From assembly GCA_002221725.1 (NCBI GenBank), contig NJFT01000281.1, positions 1 to 48,051 of the forward strand: 48,051 nucleotides of DNA, written 5' to 3'. This DNA is from Scedosporium boydii. Taxonomy: Eukaryota; Ascomycota; Sordariomycetes; Microascales; Microascaceae. Under the pieces are notes generated by a model. The model worked only from the letters and a program-made list of their open reading frames with translations, was not told the origin of the DNA and ran no database searches. The translations under genes and the position numbers were made by a program. Positions 33,132-42,889 of this stretch are shown one piece after another. Within the stretch, counting starts at the first letter, position 1. Each line of letters begins with the position of its first letter.

Positions 33132-33966
33132 ATGGCATCCCGACGACTTTCCAGGACAATCGTGGCACTGTCAGTTTGCACAGCGCTCACTAGTACCGGG
33201 ATTTACGGCTTTTTCGTGCACAAGCGAATCAAGGACGTCGATGGCAAGAAAATCACCATTTCCAGGAGTATCCCCGAATCTTTTCGACATTCTTTGGCCG
33301 TTAAGGACATAGCGAATCCAAGACAGTATCAAGACAAGTCGGACTCCCGAGTTATTACTCTCGAAATCCCGCCTCATCATCAGAACGTGTCAGACGAGCG
33401 TTTGCTCTCCCTTTTTGTGAAGGGATTTTTTGGCGGACTAGTTATTGGGCCGGAAAGATTGGTTCTGCGGACTCTGCGACCTAGCTGGGTGCATTTCACG
33501 AGTAAGTGACGAATCGGAGGCTGATGGCCAGCAACGCGAGAGTAACGTTCGGATAGGGATTAGCAACGAGGTGCCGAAGTTGAGAATATGGCAGGCTGGT
33601 GAGCTATCGGAGGCGCGCCTGCCTCCGTTACGTTCTGTCCTCTTTGGTGTCTTTCAGGTTGTGGATTGCAAGCTGAGAGCTGAGGGAGAAGAAGACGTCG
33701 GACAGAGCGGCGAGAGCTATATCGACTTCGCTTACGGTAGCGACGAGTCCCGGTTTTCCGGTGTCCATCGCTTCTCAATCGTTCATTCAAGCGATAAGAA
33801 ACTCGACGGTTCGACGTCTGTGCAGTTCCACCAACAAACCATGTGCTGTAATCCGTCAGTCAACAAACCTCTCAGACCAGAATTCATGGTCGAGTTCCAC
33901 ATGGCATACAGCCAACTTTTATTCAAAGAGGGAATCGCCGAGATAACGAAGTGGCTCGGGCTGTGA
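33132..33966 (+). CDS. Membrane-anchored protein of unknown function
   Basis: Two exons: 33132-33501 and 33557-33966; 259 residues. The intron (GTAAGT, branch GGCTGATGG, acceptor GGATAG) joins PSWVHFT to RISNEVPKLRIW in frame. The N-terminus has Arg-rich MASRRLSR and then one hydrophobic segment (TIVALSVCTALTSTGIYGFFV), suggesting a signal anchor or mitochondrial inner-membrane anchor. The rest is soluble and contains LLSLFVKGFFGGLVIGPERL, SYIDFAYGSDESRFSG and a C-terminal FMVEFHMAYSQLLFKEGI. I do not recognise the family. The coding quality and clean intron make it a credible gene. Confidence 0.75.
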
Positions 33967-34474
33967 AAGTCGCTTATGTCGGCCCGAGGGCGAACGCTTC
34001 TGTCTAATATATACGTGCCAGTGCGTGTTGTCTTGCTCTACTTCTTTGAACTCATACCACCCATACTCTCTGGCTCCCTTAGACGGAACGCGAGACGGAT
34101 ATTCACAACTCCTGTATACTAAGTCTAATAATAATAATATGATGGTTTCTTATCACCACTGGTGAATATTGAGTCTTGTGAAGTTTCAAGTACGCTCCTA
34201 TTAAGCGCACCTAGAAAAGAAAAAGCCGGTCGACCGAAATAATAACTCGATGCCGCAAGCTTGATCGCGGAGTCTCTTTCACAAGAACGGACGGGACTTG
34301 GGATAAGCAATTTCATCTATCACTTGCCTTGCATCTTTGCCAGGCTCTCAAGTTTAATAGAAGTCAGTCCAGCTCTCTTGATAGTTTCCGCACCCCACGC
34401 TCACACTCAACAAACAAAACAAGGGGAATAAAACCCTTTAGCCATGGATGGCGATCATGTGTCGTTGGCCCACC
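33967..34474. other. 3'-3' gap before the glutathione transferase gene
   Basis: About 500 bp between converging genes. An ATA/ATT trinucleotide stretch occurs near 34126-34142. No gene is seen. Confidence 0.5.
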
Positions 34475-35623
34475 TCACGGCAACGAGTCGATCAAGACGG
34501 CAGGGCCAGCCGGGGTGATTAGTGGCCCCGCGCTATTAAACACAATTTTGTGCCGGGCTTTTGCGTATCCTGAACCGTAATTATGTATGTTGGGTGCTGT
34601 TGTCTTGAAAAACGCGCCACGCGTTTCACTACTTTGGTCCCAGTAGAGCCTCCGCAGCCACAGGTACAAAAGAGGGTAATCGTGCCGGATAGACTTCAAA
34701 TTGCAGAGGAATACAGGGTGGTATGCAACGTCGAACCTCACAATGGTGGTGTAAAGACGAATATCAGCCTCGGTGAGATGGTCCGCTAGGAGATACCGCT
34801 TTCCATGACCAAGCATTGCCTCGAGGCGGTCTAGAGATTTGAAAAGCGGGAACAGGTTGTCTTCGTATGATTCCTGGGTCGTAGCAAACCCCGTTTTGTA
34901 CACGCCATTGTTGACGGTATCGTAAACCCACCCGTTCACCTCATCTATCTCCTTACGCAGCGCGTCGGGGTAAAAGCCACCACCGGGTCTGTTGATCTCG
35001 CGCAGTTCCGCAGGTAGGAGGTCGTCAAACTCGGCATAGAACATGCGAATAATTTCGGAGGACTCATTGTTCACCATGGTGTCCTGCTTCTTATCCCACA
35101 GGACCGGAACAGTGTAACGCCCCGAGTAATTCGGGTTAGCAAAATGATATAGCTCTTTTAAGGTCTTAAAACCATGGAGGGGATCCTTGGGTAAAGAGCC
35201 GTCCGATCCACTAAAGTACCAACCATCGGGGCCCATGAATGGATGCACTTGGTAGACGTCGATTACTGACTCTAGGCCCTTGAGCAGACGCACAATCAGT
35301 GTGCGGTGGGCCTGCATGTGATGATAAGTCAGAGTTGGACGTAAACTCTTACAATTATCATAATAGCGAGTCGGATTCCTTACCCATGGGCAACCGGGGG
35401 ATAAATAGAGGGCATACCGGCCAGTCTCAGCTGGGAACTGGGACTGCGGATCCTTGGTGATGAAATGACGAAAGGTGCTATCCGGTCGCACAAATCGACC
35501 GTTTTGCTGGTAGGACTGAGAAACAGTTAGCTTCGATGCCCTGGTGAACGAGCGGGCCGCAGTCTTTGCGAAGGACATGGTTGATCGGGATTGTTCACAT
35601 CGCTCTCTTACCTGGGCTGCCAT
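34475..35623 (-). CDS. Omega/Ecm4-type glutathione S-transferase
   Basis: The whole span is one open frame of 382 codons, but two introns are embedded in it. Intron 1 (35516-35611, 96 nt) has a GTAAGA donor right after MAAQ, a GCTAACTGTTTCTCAG 3' end and removes an Arg/Ser-rich leader. Intron 2 (35312-35383, 72 nt) has GTAAGG, CTCTGAC and CATGCAG and restores the active site SPGCPWAHRTLIVRLLKGLE with its catalytic Cys. The spliced product is 326 residues. Further family features: YTVPVLWDKKQDTMVNNESS (glutathione contact), LLADHLTEADIRLYTTIVRFD in the all-alpha domain, and ITPAGP at the C-terminus. These enzymes (S-glutathionyl-hydroquinone reductases, yeast Gto/Ecm4) act as glutathione-dependent thiol reductases. 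Both introns are multiples of three and stop-free, so retention leaves the frame open. Confidence 0.88.
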   Translation of the reverse strand: MAAQVRERCEQSRSTMSFAKTAARSFTRASKLTVSQSYQQNGRFVRPDSTFRHFITKDPQSQFPAETGRYALYLSPGCPWVRNPTRYYDNCKSLRPTLTYHHMQAHRTLIVRLLKGLESVIDVYQVHPFMGPDGWYFSGSDGSLPKDPLHGFKTLKELYHFANPNYSGRYTVPVLWDKKQDTMVNNESSEIIRMFYAEFDDLLPAELREINRPGGGFYPDALRKEIDEVNGWVYDTVNNGVYKTGFATTQESYEDNLFPLFKSLDRLEAMLGHGKRYLLADHLTEADIRLYTTIVRFDVAYHPVFLCNLKSIRHDYPLLYLWLRRLYWDQSSETRGAFFKTTAPNIHNYGSGYAKARHKIVFNSAGPLITPAGPAVLIDSLP

Positions 35624-35977
35624 TTCTGTTAGTTTCGAAGCGGAGCCTGTCCAATTATACTTCCGAGAGGCTATGCGCCAGCTTTAGGTCGCTGGTGCTG
35701 GGAGACGCGTTTTGAATAAATCTCTCAGACTGTGGAACACATTGGAGTCAAAACAAGTATGAGAGCGGCATCAATGTTATGATGGTGGTGTCAGCATTAT
35801 TAATGCTTACAAATTAAAACATTCTGGCTTCGACCTCAGAGGAGTCTCCCATTTTCGAGGGTCAGTGTCCGGCACTTAAAGCTCCCGTCATTATAACGAA
35901 TACTCTGATGATGCAGTGCCTGTCGTGGCTGATCTCAAGAGACGGAGGCCAGATGGATGTTATATGACGAGTAGTCT
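35624..35977. other. Gap upstream of the glutathione transferase gene
   Basis: About 350 bp, expected to hold the promoter of the glutathione transferase. No ORF or repeat of note. Confidence 0.5.
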
Positions 35978-36108
35978 TTAAAGAAGCTGCCAGATTTCTT
36001 TTTCGGCGAAGACGTACCCAGGTTCATAGGCGCCCAAGATCTGAGCGAGCTTTTCGTTCTTGTAGGCATCTAGGGCATTGGGAACACCAATCAAATTCGG
36101 TAAGATGG
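35978..36108 (-). pseudogene. 3' coding fragment abutting the tRNA gene
   Basis: In the minus strand a frame ending in TAA at 35978 reads PNLIGVPNALDAYKNEKLAQ and then ILGAYEPGYVFAEKEIW. It has clear protein character but no start, and at its upstream end it runs straight into the 5' end of tRNA-Leu. It looks like the C-terminal end of a gene whose body has been lost; it may belong with the decayed blocks at 36423-36741. The family is not recognised. Confidence 0.4.
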
Positions 36109-36198
36109 CCGAGCGGTCTAAGGCGCCAGGTTAAGGTTAGCTTAACGTGAATTCCTGGTCCAGGAAACTGGGCGTGAGTTCGAATCTCACTCTTATCA
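36099..36198 (+). tRNA. tRNA-Leu(AAG) with a 16-nt intron
   Basis: The cloverleaf can be folded by hand. Acceptor stem GGTAAGA (36099-36105) pairs with TCTTATC (36191-36197, one G-T pair), discriminator A at 36198. D stem GCC/GGC with loop GAGCGGTCTAA. Anticodon stem CCAGG (36126-36130) pairs with CCTGG (36154-36158). The loop starts T-T-A-A-G-G, giving anticodon AAG (reads CUU as inosine). The intron is 36137-36152, after the base 3' of the anticodon, the canonical place. Intron bases CTTAA (36141-36145) are complementary to TTAAG of the loop, the usual anticodon-intron pairing recognised by tRNA splicing endonuclease. A long variable arm CCAG-GAAA-CTGG is typical of Leu tRNAs, and the T arm GTGAG-TTCGAAT-CTCAC is perfect. 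Confidence 0.95.
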
Positions 36199-36202
36199 TT
36201 AC

Positions 36203-36207
36203 TTTTT
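36203..36207 (+). terminator. RNA polymerase III terminator
   Basis: TTTTT begins five bases after the tRNA discriminator base, the normal Pol III stop signal; more T runs follow (TTTTATTTTT). Confidence 0.8.
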
Positions 36208-36422
36208 GGTTTTATTTTTCCCTATTTCTTTTCCACTTCTCTCTCTCTCTCTTTCACTGTTATTTTCTTCTTCTCGTTTTTGTTGGTTGTTAGAGAGAGT
36301 TCTTCTGCCTCTCGCATTTTCGCGTTTCATTTCTTTCTCTTTTCTCTCGTGCTGCCATTTCGACACTACGACGACATGATCCTTCCATCCAAGTTGGCAA
36401 GTCTGGCAGGGTCTTCAATCAG

Positions 36423-36741
36423 TTAGAACTTCTTGGCCGGAAAGTGGAAGCTTGTGCCCCCGTATTCCCGTAGTGTGTTCAATCGATGATGTCCTTGTTG
36501 CCGATGGAATATGAAGGCCTGTCGAGTCCCATGATGTCATTTACTTAATCGCGAGCCCCCCTTTCTACATAGCCGTCCTGCAGGTATTTGATATTTAGGT
36601 GGATTGAACAGCCATCGGGGTAGTCCCTGTCGTCCCTTCAATCATCAGGGCCATTTTCAGAAGGCACTCAAATTCAAACGCGCCGTGATGGAAATCAGAT
36701 TTGTAAAGGGCCGATGCACGGAGATCTCCAGTGAGGTTCTG
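36423..36741 (-). pseudogene. Decayed coding fragments, family not recognised
   Basis: Successive minus-strand blocks have strong protein character but shifted frames and stops. From 36741: QNLTGDLRASALYKSDFHHG and AFEFECLLKMALMIEG. A frame change is followed by DYPDGCSIHLNIKYLQDGYV, an in-frame TAA at 36545, VNDIMGLDRPSYSIGNKDII, a TGA at 36479, and finally in another frame GGTSFHFPAKKF and a stop at 36423. The blocks are too close for introns between all of them, so a dead gene is the simplest reading. With the fragment on the other side of the tRNA it suggests a gene graveyard around tRNA-Leu. Confidence 0.45.
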
Positions 36742-36896
36742 TATTGTGCGTGGTTTCTATCTTTGAGCAGTACTTAGAGGGGGAATCGAGTGCGCCGGTT
36801 GGCCCGTCGCGATAATCCGAGAACGCTGTGAGAATTGTACAGAACAAAGCTTGATTCCGAGCTATCTTGTCTCGCCGGGGAGGCGACCATCAGCAT

Positions 36897-38646
36897 TTAC
36901 CACTGGTTATATTTTGCCGGTTTGTTCTCCTCAATGCCCATCAACTCAACCACATCCGAATCTCCAGCCCGGGGCATGTATGAAACCGTATGCGTGACAC
37001 TTTTCTGGATCGCGTTGCTTGGTAATGGGGATTTGCCAAAGTTGTAGCTTCTTCCCTTGTAACCTGCCGTGTGGCTCGTGCTGCCAAAGACTTGAGGGAA
37101 GACGCGGCGGAGATAGGAGAGGGTTGAAGGCATGCAACAGCACATGATTGACACGTTGCACTCGATAACGCTGTATGTTGCAACCATGACATTGTTGTCT
37201 GTAACCCATTAGCTTCTCATGCTCGTTTGGGAAAGACCCCTGGAACTTACAGGTTGGATTTGACGAGGTTGAGTATGTGATCAAACCAGAGAAGCGGATG
37301 ATGCTGACGGCGGTGATGCTGCTCTGGGGTGAGATTTAGCTCAGGAGAATTTCGGATAATCCAAACTTACATGATGCCGACGCTAAACATGAGGATTAAG
37401 TAGATCTTCTTTTTCGTCGAAAGCTGCAACTTCAGGAGCTGTGGGATTGGAAGAGCAATAATCCATAAATCCGTCGCGATATTGATGGCCTAACTCGTGC
37501 ATTAGGGCTACCAGCCGTTCCAACTGGAATACCGCCAAAAGAATAACTAATTTCTTACCGAGTGCGCCCACCAGAAGGCATTGTTATCGTAGCAAACGCC
37601 CTCACCGGTGCCGGACCATGCGGACCATGCATACGCGACAGGAACACATGCGAGAATGGCGGTGATTGTCGTTGAAATCATGAACAGGAAGCAGTGGACA
37701 ATCGTTCCGTAGCAGATGTGGCGGAATGTCTTGTTGGGGAAGACCCGAATGAAGAAGCAGACGATGGCTATCTTTGTGAGGTTGATCGCCGGTATATAGC
37801 TCACTTGTGTGACCCATGTGTACTGAATGATGTTCTATGTTAGGGACGGGGGAGCCCTCTTCGTCGCCAATACAGCCTTTCGTGACGTACCTTGACAACA
37901 TTTGTAATACTCTCTGGTGTTAGGGTCCATATGTCCTTACCCATCCCATGGGCCATCACTAGGAATCTAGTTAGCCGACTGGTAATGCAACACGGAGACC
38001 TTCCGGAGAAATAAGCATACTGAAGAATTCGAAAACATCCATAGGAATCGAAAACACCTTTTTCTTGAACGTCAGCAGGATCCAAACTAGCATTTGAGGG
38101 TAAGAGGGAGACGGTTTGCTAACCATGGCGAGGACGGCGCTGAGATCGGCCCATTGGTATTCTTCTCGGATCATGCACTCGTAGACCCGAAGCAGAACGA
38201 ATCCGAGAGCTAATCCACCGGATATCGCCGTCGCAATCGGTGCCACCAGGCTTTTGTCCCGGACGGGTTCTTTACAAATCGTGGCCGTAGCATTTCGAGC
38301 AGCTTCGGGCGGGTTAGCTTAGCTTGTTCCGAGGTCAAGTCCTGGTGTGGTCGACATACAAAGAGCTTCAACGACTGTGCATGTCTGTATTGAACAGGTC
38401 CCAACATTGGCCATCAATTCTTGGTCTGAGCATATGCACTCGAAATCGGTGGGATCGCACGGCGAGTTTTCGAGATGGGTCGTGAGACAATCGCTCTGCG
38501 AAAGATGTGAGTATTAAGCTTCAGCAAAATCCCGACCAGTTCGGCACATGAGGACCTTGACGTACTGCGCATGTTGGCATGGTTTGTGCGCTGGCGATGG
38601 CGGACAAGCCCGCCGTGACGAGGACCGACCAAGCGTAGAATCTCAT
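36897..38646 (-). CDS. PTH11-like receptor with N-terminal CFEM domain
   Basis: Nine exons: 38646-38566, 38495-38360, 38302-38124, 38057-38021, 37958-37891, 37834-37559, 37489-37371, 37318-37251, 37198-36897; total 421 residues. A signal peptide (MRFYAWSVLVTAGLSAIASA) is followed by a Cys-rich CFEM module with spaced cysteines (CA-SDCL, SPCD, FECICSD, GTCSIQTC). Seven transmembrane segments follow: first APIATAISGGLALGFVLL; later VSYIPAINLTKIAIVCFFI with RVFPNKTFR; ATDLWIIALPIPQLLKLQL; and VMVATYSVIECNVSIMC. A hydrophilic C-terminal tail includes phosphorylatable Ser/Thr. CFEM-PTH11 receptors in plant- and insect-associated fungi sense surfaces or host cues at the plasma membrane; the ligand here is unknown. 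The fourth exon is only 37 nt and its correct 3' partner is the second AG (ATTCCTAG), since the first would give a stop. Confidence 0.9.
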
Positions 38647-40379
38647 CGTTCGGCTCGAAGCTGAGACATACGGATAGATGTCGTTCGATGGGACAAGAAA
38701 ATGACGAGTTGGGTATATGTGGACCTCTTATCTCCCACACGACATTGCTCTTGCCATTCACCCTGAATTCGGAGGGAATCTTGTTCAAAGAAAGTGATGG
38801 GATCTGCGACCAAGAGCTGAAAATCCAGTCGCAGCGACATGCGAGGTGGACAAGATGCTCGTCGAAGAGTCCAGGGAGTCTGGAGGCTACCTCTTGCCGT
38901 TTGTAGCGTTATCCCCCGTCCGGGGCCGCCAACGTGAGTCGCGCTGGCTTGCCCCATTTTGCCGGGTTCAAGTCTTCGGATCTGTAACTCTTGGACAGGT
39001 ACTAATATCGTCTCTCCTTACTCCCTCCATCCTGGGCTGTGTTGGAGGATTGGATCGGCTAAACCCCAACAGCCCGTCTCAGCCCGTCTCCAGCCCGCCT
39101 GGGAACAATGCAGTGGGAGGAACCCGGTCCACTAATAACCCGGAAAGGGTGGCCCGGGGAGTGTTCCGGGTCCCTGCAGACAGTTGATCATTTCTCTCCA
39201 AAGCGTAGCTTATTACGAATTCTGTGACCTGGATATGTCTTTCTGTGGAGTCAAGTCGGCCCTTGGTATTTTCACAAGATTCCCCCCCAGAACCAGAATC
39301 AGAAGCGAGCCCAGATGAGTTGGGATTAGATGTGGCGAATTATTGACCAGCGCAAGGGTGAAGGGGGAAAACCAAGCCTGCAGGATGGATGTCCTCTTGA
39401 ACCTGGGGATCAATTGATCCTTGGATTTCGGGGACCAGCTACGTAAAAATAGGGGTAAACACCCTGTCACAATTTGAATAATTGAACAAGGCAGAAAAAG
39501 CAAACCAAAAACGAAGGAAATGAAAAATACGAAGAAAACGATGAGAGTAAATGAACAGGAACATCTACTTCGTGCCTCGTGTGCGCGAAGCACGACTGGA
39601 AACCGTCTTCCACCTAGTTGGAGGGCTTCAATCTTCCTTAACCACCAAGCCTAGAGGGTACCCTCTCAATCTCCCAAACTTTATTTCAACGCCGGCGACG
39701 TCAAGCTCCCTCGTCCGGTCCCAACCTTGGAAATTTTGATTGACACCGGCATCTATCCTCGTGTACTTCGTGCTCGCAAGAACATGCACTGTTCGGGCCA
39801 ATATGCCCCCGCACCTTGCGTAGTCATGCCCTTGACAAGAAGAGGATTGCTTGCCAGCAATTTGACGGGGATGGTTCCCTTCCCTCGAGAGTCAATGGAG
39901 AGAGACTTCGGAACTTTACTTGTGCGAAATGAGCGATAAGCCGGGCGTGCCATCATCTCCACATCAACACCTATCAAGCAAGCTTCCCCCGCTGCCGGCC
40001 GGACCCACAACAAAGCCTATCCCTGTGAGGACCAGGGTACAGGACTCGGGGAAGCTCTCCGTGCGCCGCATCCTACATTTGCAGGGTCACTTCACCAGAA
40101 TATTATTTGCCCTTCTCGACGGCTAGGGTGGGTACACCCCGATCCAAGAGAACGTACATGCCAAGGATGTATGAAGTAAATGGATTATGACCTGTCGCTC
40201 GCTACGGCTTGGCAAAGGAGCCACACAAAGGGTCGAAATATGCATGGTCAACATGTAAGACCGCCCAGTGATTTGCATCCGCTTCTTCATACACCAGTGG
40301 GAAAGTATCCTTAAGAAACGGTGCTTTTTCAAAGCCCCTTTCCTGGTTCTTCCTCTCTCCCACGCCCGTGTTTGTTGCA
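38647..40379. other. Divergent intergenic region between receptor and P450 genes
   Basis: About 1.7 kb with the 5' flanks of both genes. A repeat CAGCCCGTCTC occurs twice in tandem near 39070-39090. The open frames in both strands show no domain features. Regulatory elements for both genes are expected here, but none was identified with confidence. Confidence 0.5.
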
Positions 40380-42129
40380 ATGCCGCTCTCGCAGTTGATC
40401 GCCTCGCCGAGCTCCATGCTCAAAGCCCTTCTTGACTTCGAGCCATGGAACCTCCAGTCCATCAGCCTCGGTCTGATTGGTGCCGCCGTTCTTGGCCGCC
40501 TAATTGTCCTCCTCATTAATCGGCCCTCCCTCCCGCTGCCCCCAGGCCCCAAGCCCGCACCTTTGATTGGAAACCTCCACCAACTGCCCAAGAGCCTCCA
40601 GTGGCTTCATTTGTATCACTGGAGCAAGAAGTATGGCCCGATAATGCACTTGAGCATGGGTGGTCAGCCTTTAATCATTCTGTCCACCCATGGGGCGGCA
40701 CATGACCTGCTGAGTCGGCGAAGCGCCAGGTACTCGGATCGCCCACGAATGGTCATGTCCGGCGAGCTCGTGACCAGGGGAATGCACATGCTGCTGCGTC
40801 AGTATGACGAGAGATATCGGCTACATCAGCGTATGGAAGCACCTCTTCTCAATGTTCGCGCGGTAAGCGCCTATCGCCCCCTCCAGGACATTGAGTCTCG
40901 ACAGTTGCTCTTTGATGTGCTGGGCGAGTGGGACGAGTTTGGGGAGAAGGGCATAGATTTCCACCATCATTTCGAGCGCGCGATGGCGAGTACGATTTAC
41001 TGCCTCAATTATGGTTACCGTCTCAAGACCGGTTACGAGAAGGAACTGATGGATGGAAAGAAAGTCCAAGCCGAGTTCGCCAGGACCGGCCAGGTAGGCG
41101 CGTACATCGTGGACTCGTTCCCGTCCCTTAACTACCTGCCCAAGTTCCTCGCTCCTTGGAAGAAGGAAGCCGAGGGACTATATGAGCTGGAGCGACAGTT
41201 GCACGTCGGGAATCTCGACAAAAGCCTAGGAAATGTGGGGTGGAACTTCAGTAAACACATGCAAGCTTCCCCGGAAGCTCAGGGAATGCCCAAAGAGGAG
41301 CTCGCTTTTGATCTCGGAATTCTTGCCGATGCTGGACTCGATACTTCCACTGTTGCCCTAGATTGGTTTATTGTCGCTTGGATCACCTGTGGCTCTCGTT
41401 GGGTGCAGAAGGCACAGCAGCTGCTAGACGAGGTGGTTGGAAAAGATCGACTTCCAGCATTCGAGGATCGCCCCAAGCTTGCTTATATCGATGCCATTGG
41501 TAAGTCTCCTTCTTTCCCGTACAATGAATCTGCGGCGACTAACCCAGGATGTAGCGAGCGAGACTCTGCGTTGGCGCCCTGTGGTTGTCAGCGGTGTTCC
41601 TCACTTCACCAAGAAGGAGGACACCTACATGGGTTACTATATTCCTGCCAACTCGATTGTACTTCCCAATGCGTTTGCCATTACCCGCGATGAATCTGTT
41701 TTCGGGGAAGATGTGGACAAGTTCATCCCCGAGCGGTGGGTGGCCGAGGATGTGCCCGGTGAACCAACGATTGATGCTTGCGGATTCAATGTCACGGCCC
41801 TGAAGGACCTACCTCACACAGGCTTTGGCTTTGGACGAAGAATTTGTACCGGGCGCATCATTGCCCGAAATCAGCTGTTTATTCAGATGGCTCGAATGCT
41901 CTGGGCCTTCGATGTTGAGGCTGGTGTTGGCGAGGCCACCGGCGAGAGGCACAAGGTGGATGACATGGATTGCACGGAGGGTTTCGTAACTCTACCCAAG
42001 CCTTTCCGAGCAGTATTGAGGCCAAGGGGTCAATGGGCTAGGGACGTGATCCTGGAATCGGGCACCACGCATGGAATCAACCATGCCGAGATTCTCAACC
42101 AAGCTAGCAGGGACCGCGAGCATGCCTGA
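40380..42129 (+). CDS. Cytochrome P450 monooxygenase
   Basis: Two exons: 40380-41499 and 41555-42129; 564 residues. An N-terminal membrane anchor (ISLGLIGAAVLGRLIVLLI) is followed by the Pro-rich hinge LPLPPGPKPAPLIGN. The I-helix oxygen-binding segment is ADAGLDTSTV, the K-helix is E376-T-L-R379, and the haem-binding loop is FGFGRRICTG with Cys471 as axial ligand. The one intron falls just before the K-helix (IDAI|ASETLRW); reading through it would give a stop. The sequence style is that of the fungal group including O-methylsterigmatocystin oxidoreductase-like enzymes (CYP64 neighbours), often in secondary metabolism or xenobiotic oxidation. The substrate is unknown. I used ATG 40380; an upstream in-frame GTG is not a plausible start. 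Divergent from the CFEM receptor gene. Confidence 0.93.
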
Positions 42130-42724
42130 GGTTAGCCTTCCCTTTCCATAAGAGGCGTGTTTGCACACTGGCCCTGGGGAGCGACCTAACTATTATTCTA
42201 TATAATTACTTTATAGTATCGCAGTTCTCTGGGAATACAACGGCGTCTCACGATCGCGAGTATTACTATTTACTTCGATATATGTGCCTCAGAGTCAATA
42301 ACCTAGTCCTCGGAATGCCTAACAGGGATCTGATGGGATTAAAAGGCAATTCTAGGTGGAGTCATTTTCGTATGTGTGCGGCTCGATTTAGGGTTGACCA
42401 GTGAAGTTCTCAACCATGTCGTTCCTGAGAAATCCCCATTCATAATCCATCCTGCAGCAGAAACCTAGAACCATTCTCCTTCGTGACAGAGCTTACCGGA
42501 GCCGATTCTCTCCACGATGCTAAGCCCGTCATACTGCTACTAGTAATATTCATTCGTAGATGTCCCAGTCTCTTAGGTTCGAATGAAGATTAAAACATCA
42601 TTCCAGGTTAAAAAATATCGAATCCACTGCCAAACTCGTCATAGGTCTCGCTTATTACCAACGATCTGTTAAAATGAGTGTTCTTTCTGGTACAAGAGTC
42701 CTCAAGGCCGCACGTCTACCGATA
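42130..42724. other. Gap downstream of the P450 gene
   Basis: About 600 bp between two converging units. AT-rich stretches near 42195-42215 probably belong to the P450 3' UTR and polyadenylation region. No gene is seen. Confidence 0.5.
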
Positions 42725-42889
42725 TTAATTGGCCGCCATCATCTTGCGGAGCAGGAGATCAGATTTGATGATGGCTCCAACGCAGGCGGACAAACTTTCC
42801 AAAGTCTCTGAGTAAGAGACGGCCTTAGTAATTTCATCCATGGCCCTCCTAGCAGGCATTACAATTGAACGGCCGAAGTCGGCCATCAT
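42725..42889 (-). CDS. Small ORF overlapping the D123 stop codon
   Basis: A 54-codon ORF starts at an ATG whose bases overlap the TGA of the upstream D123-family gene (ATATGATGG: stop TGA, starts ATG-ATG). It encodes MMADFGRSIV, then PARRAMDEITKAVSYSETLE and SACVGAIIKSDLLLRKM, an alpha-helical, soluble-looking peptide with normal amino-acid balance. It could be a separate short protein, a frameshifted C-terminal extension of the D123 protein, or a coincidence in the 3' UTR. No family is recognised. Confidence 0.3.
   Translation of the reverse strand: MMADFGRSIVMPARRAMDEITKAVSYSETLESLSACVGAIIKSDLLLRKMMAAN

Noticed and set aside
35578..35623. Taking the full 382-codon open frame of the glutathione transferase as the only protein
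   Set aside because: Both embedded introns have strong donor, branch and acceptor signals, and only splicing restores the contiguous active-site sequence CPWAHRT.
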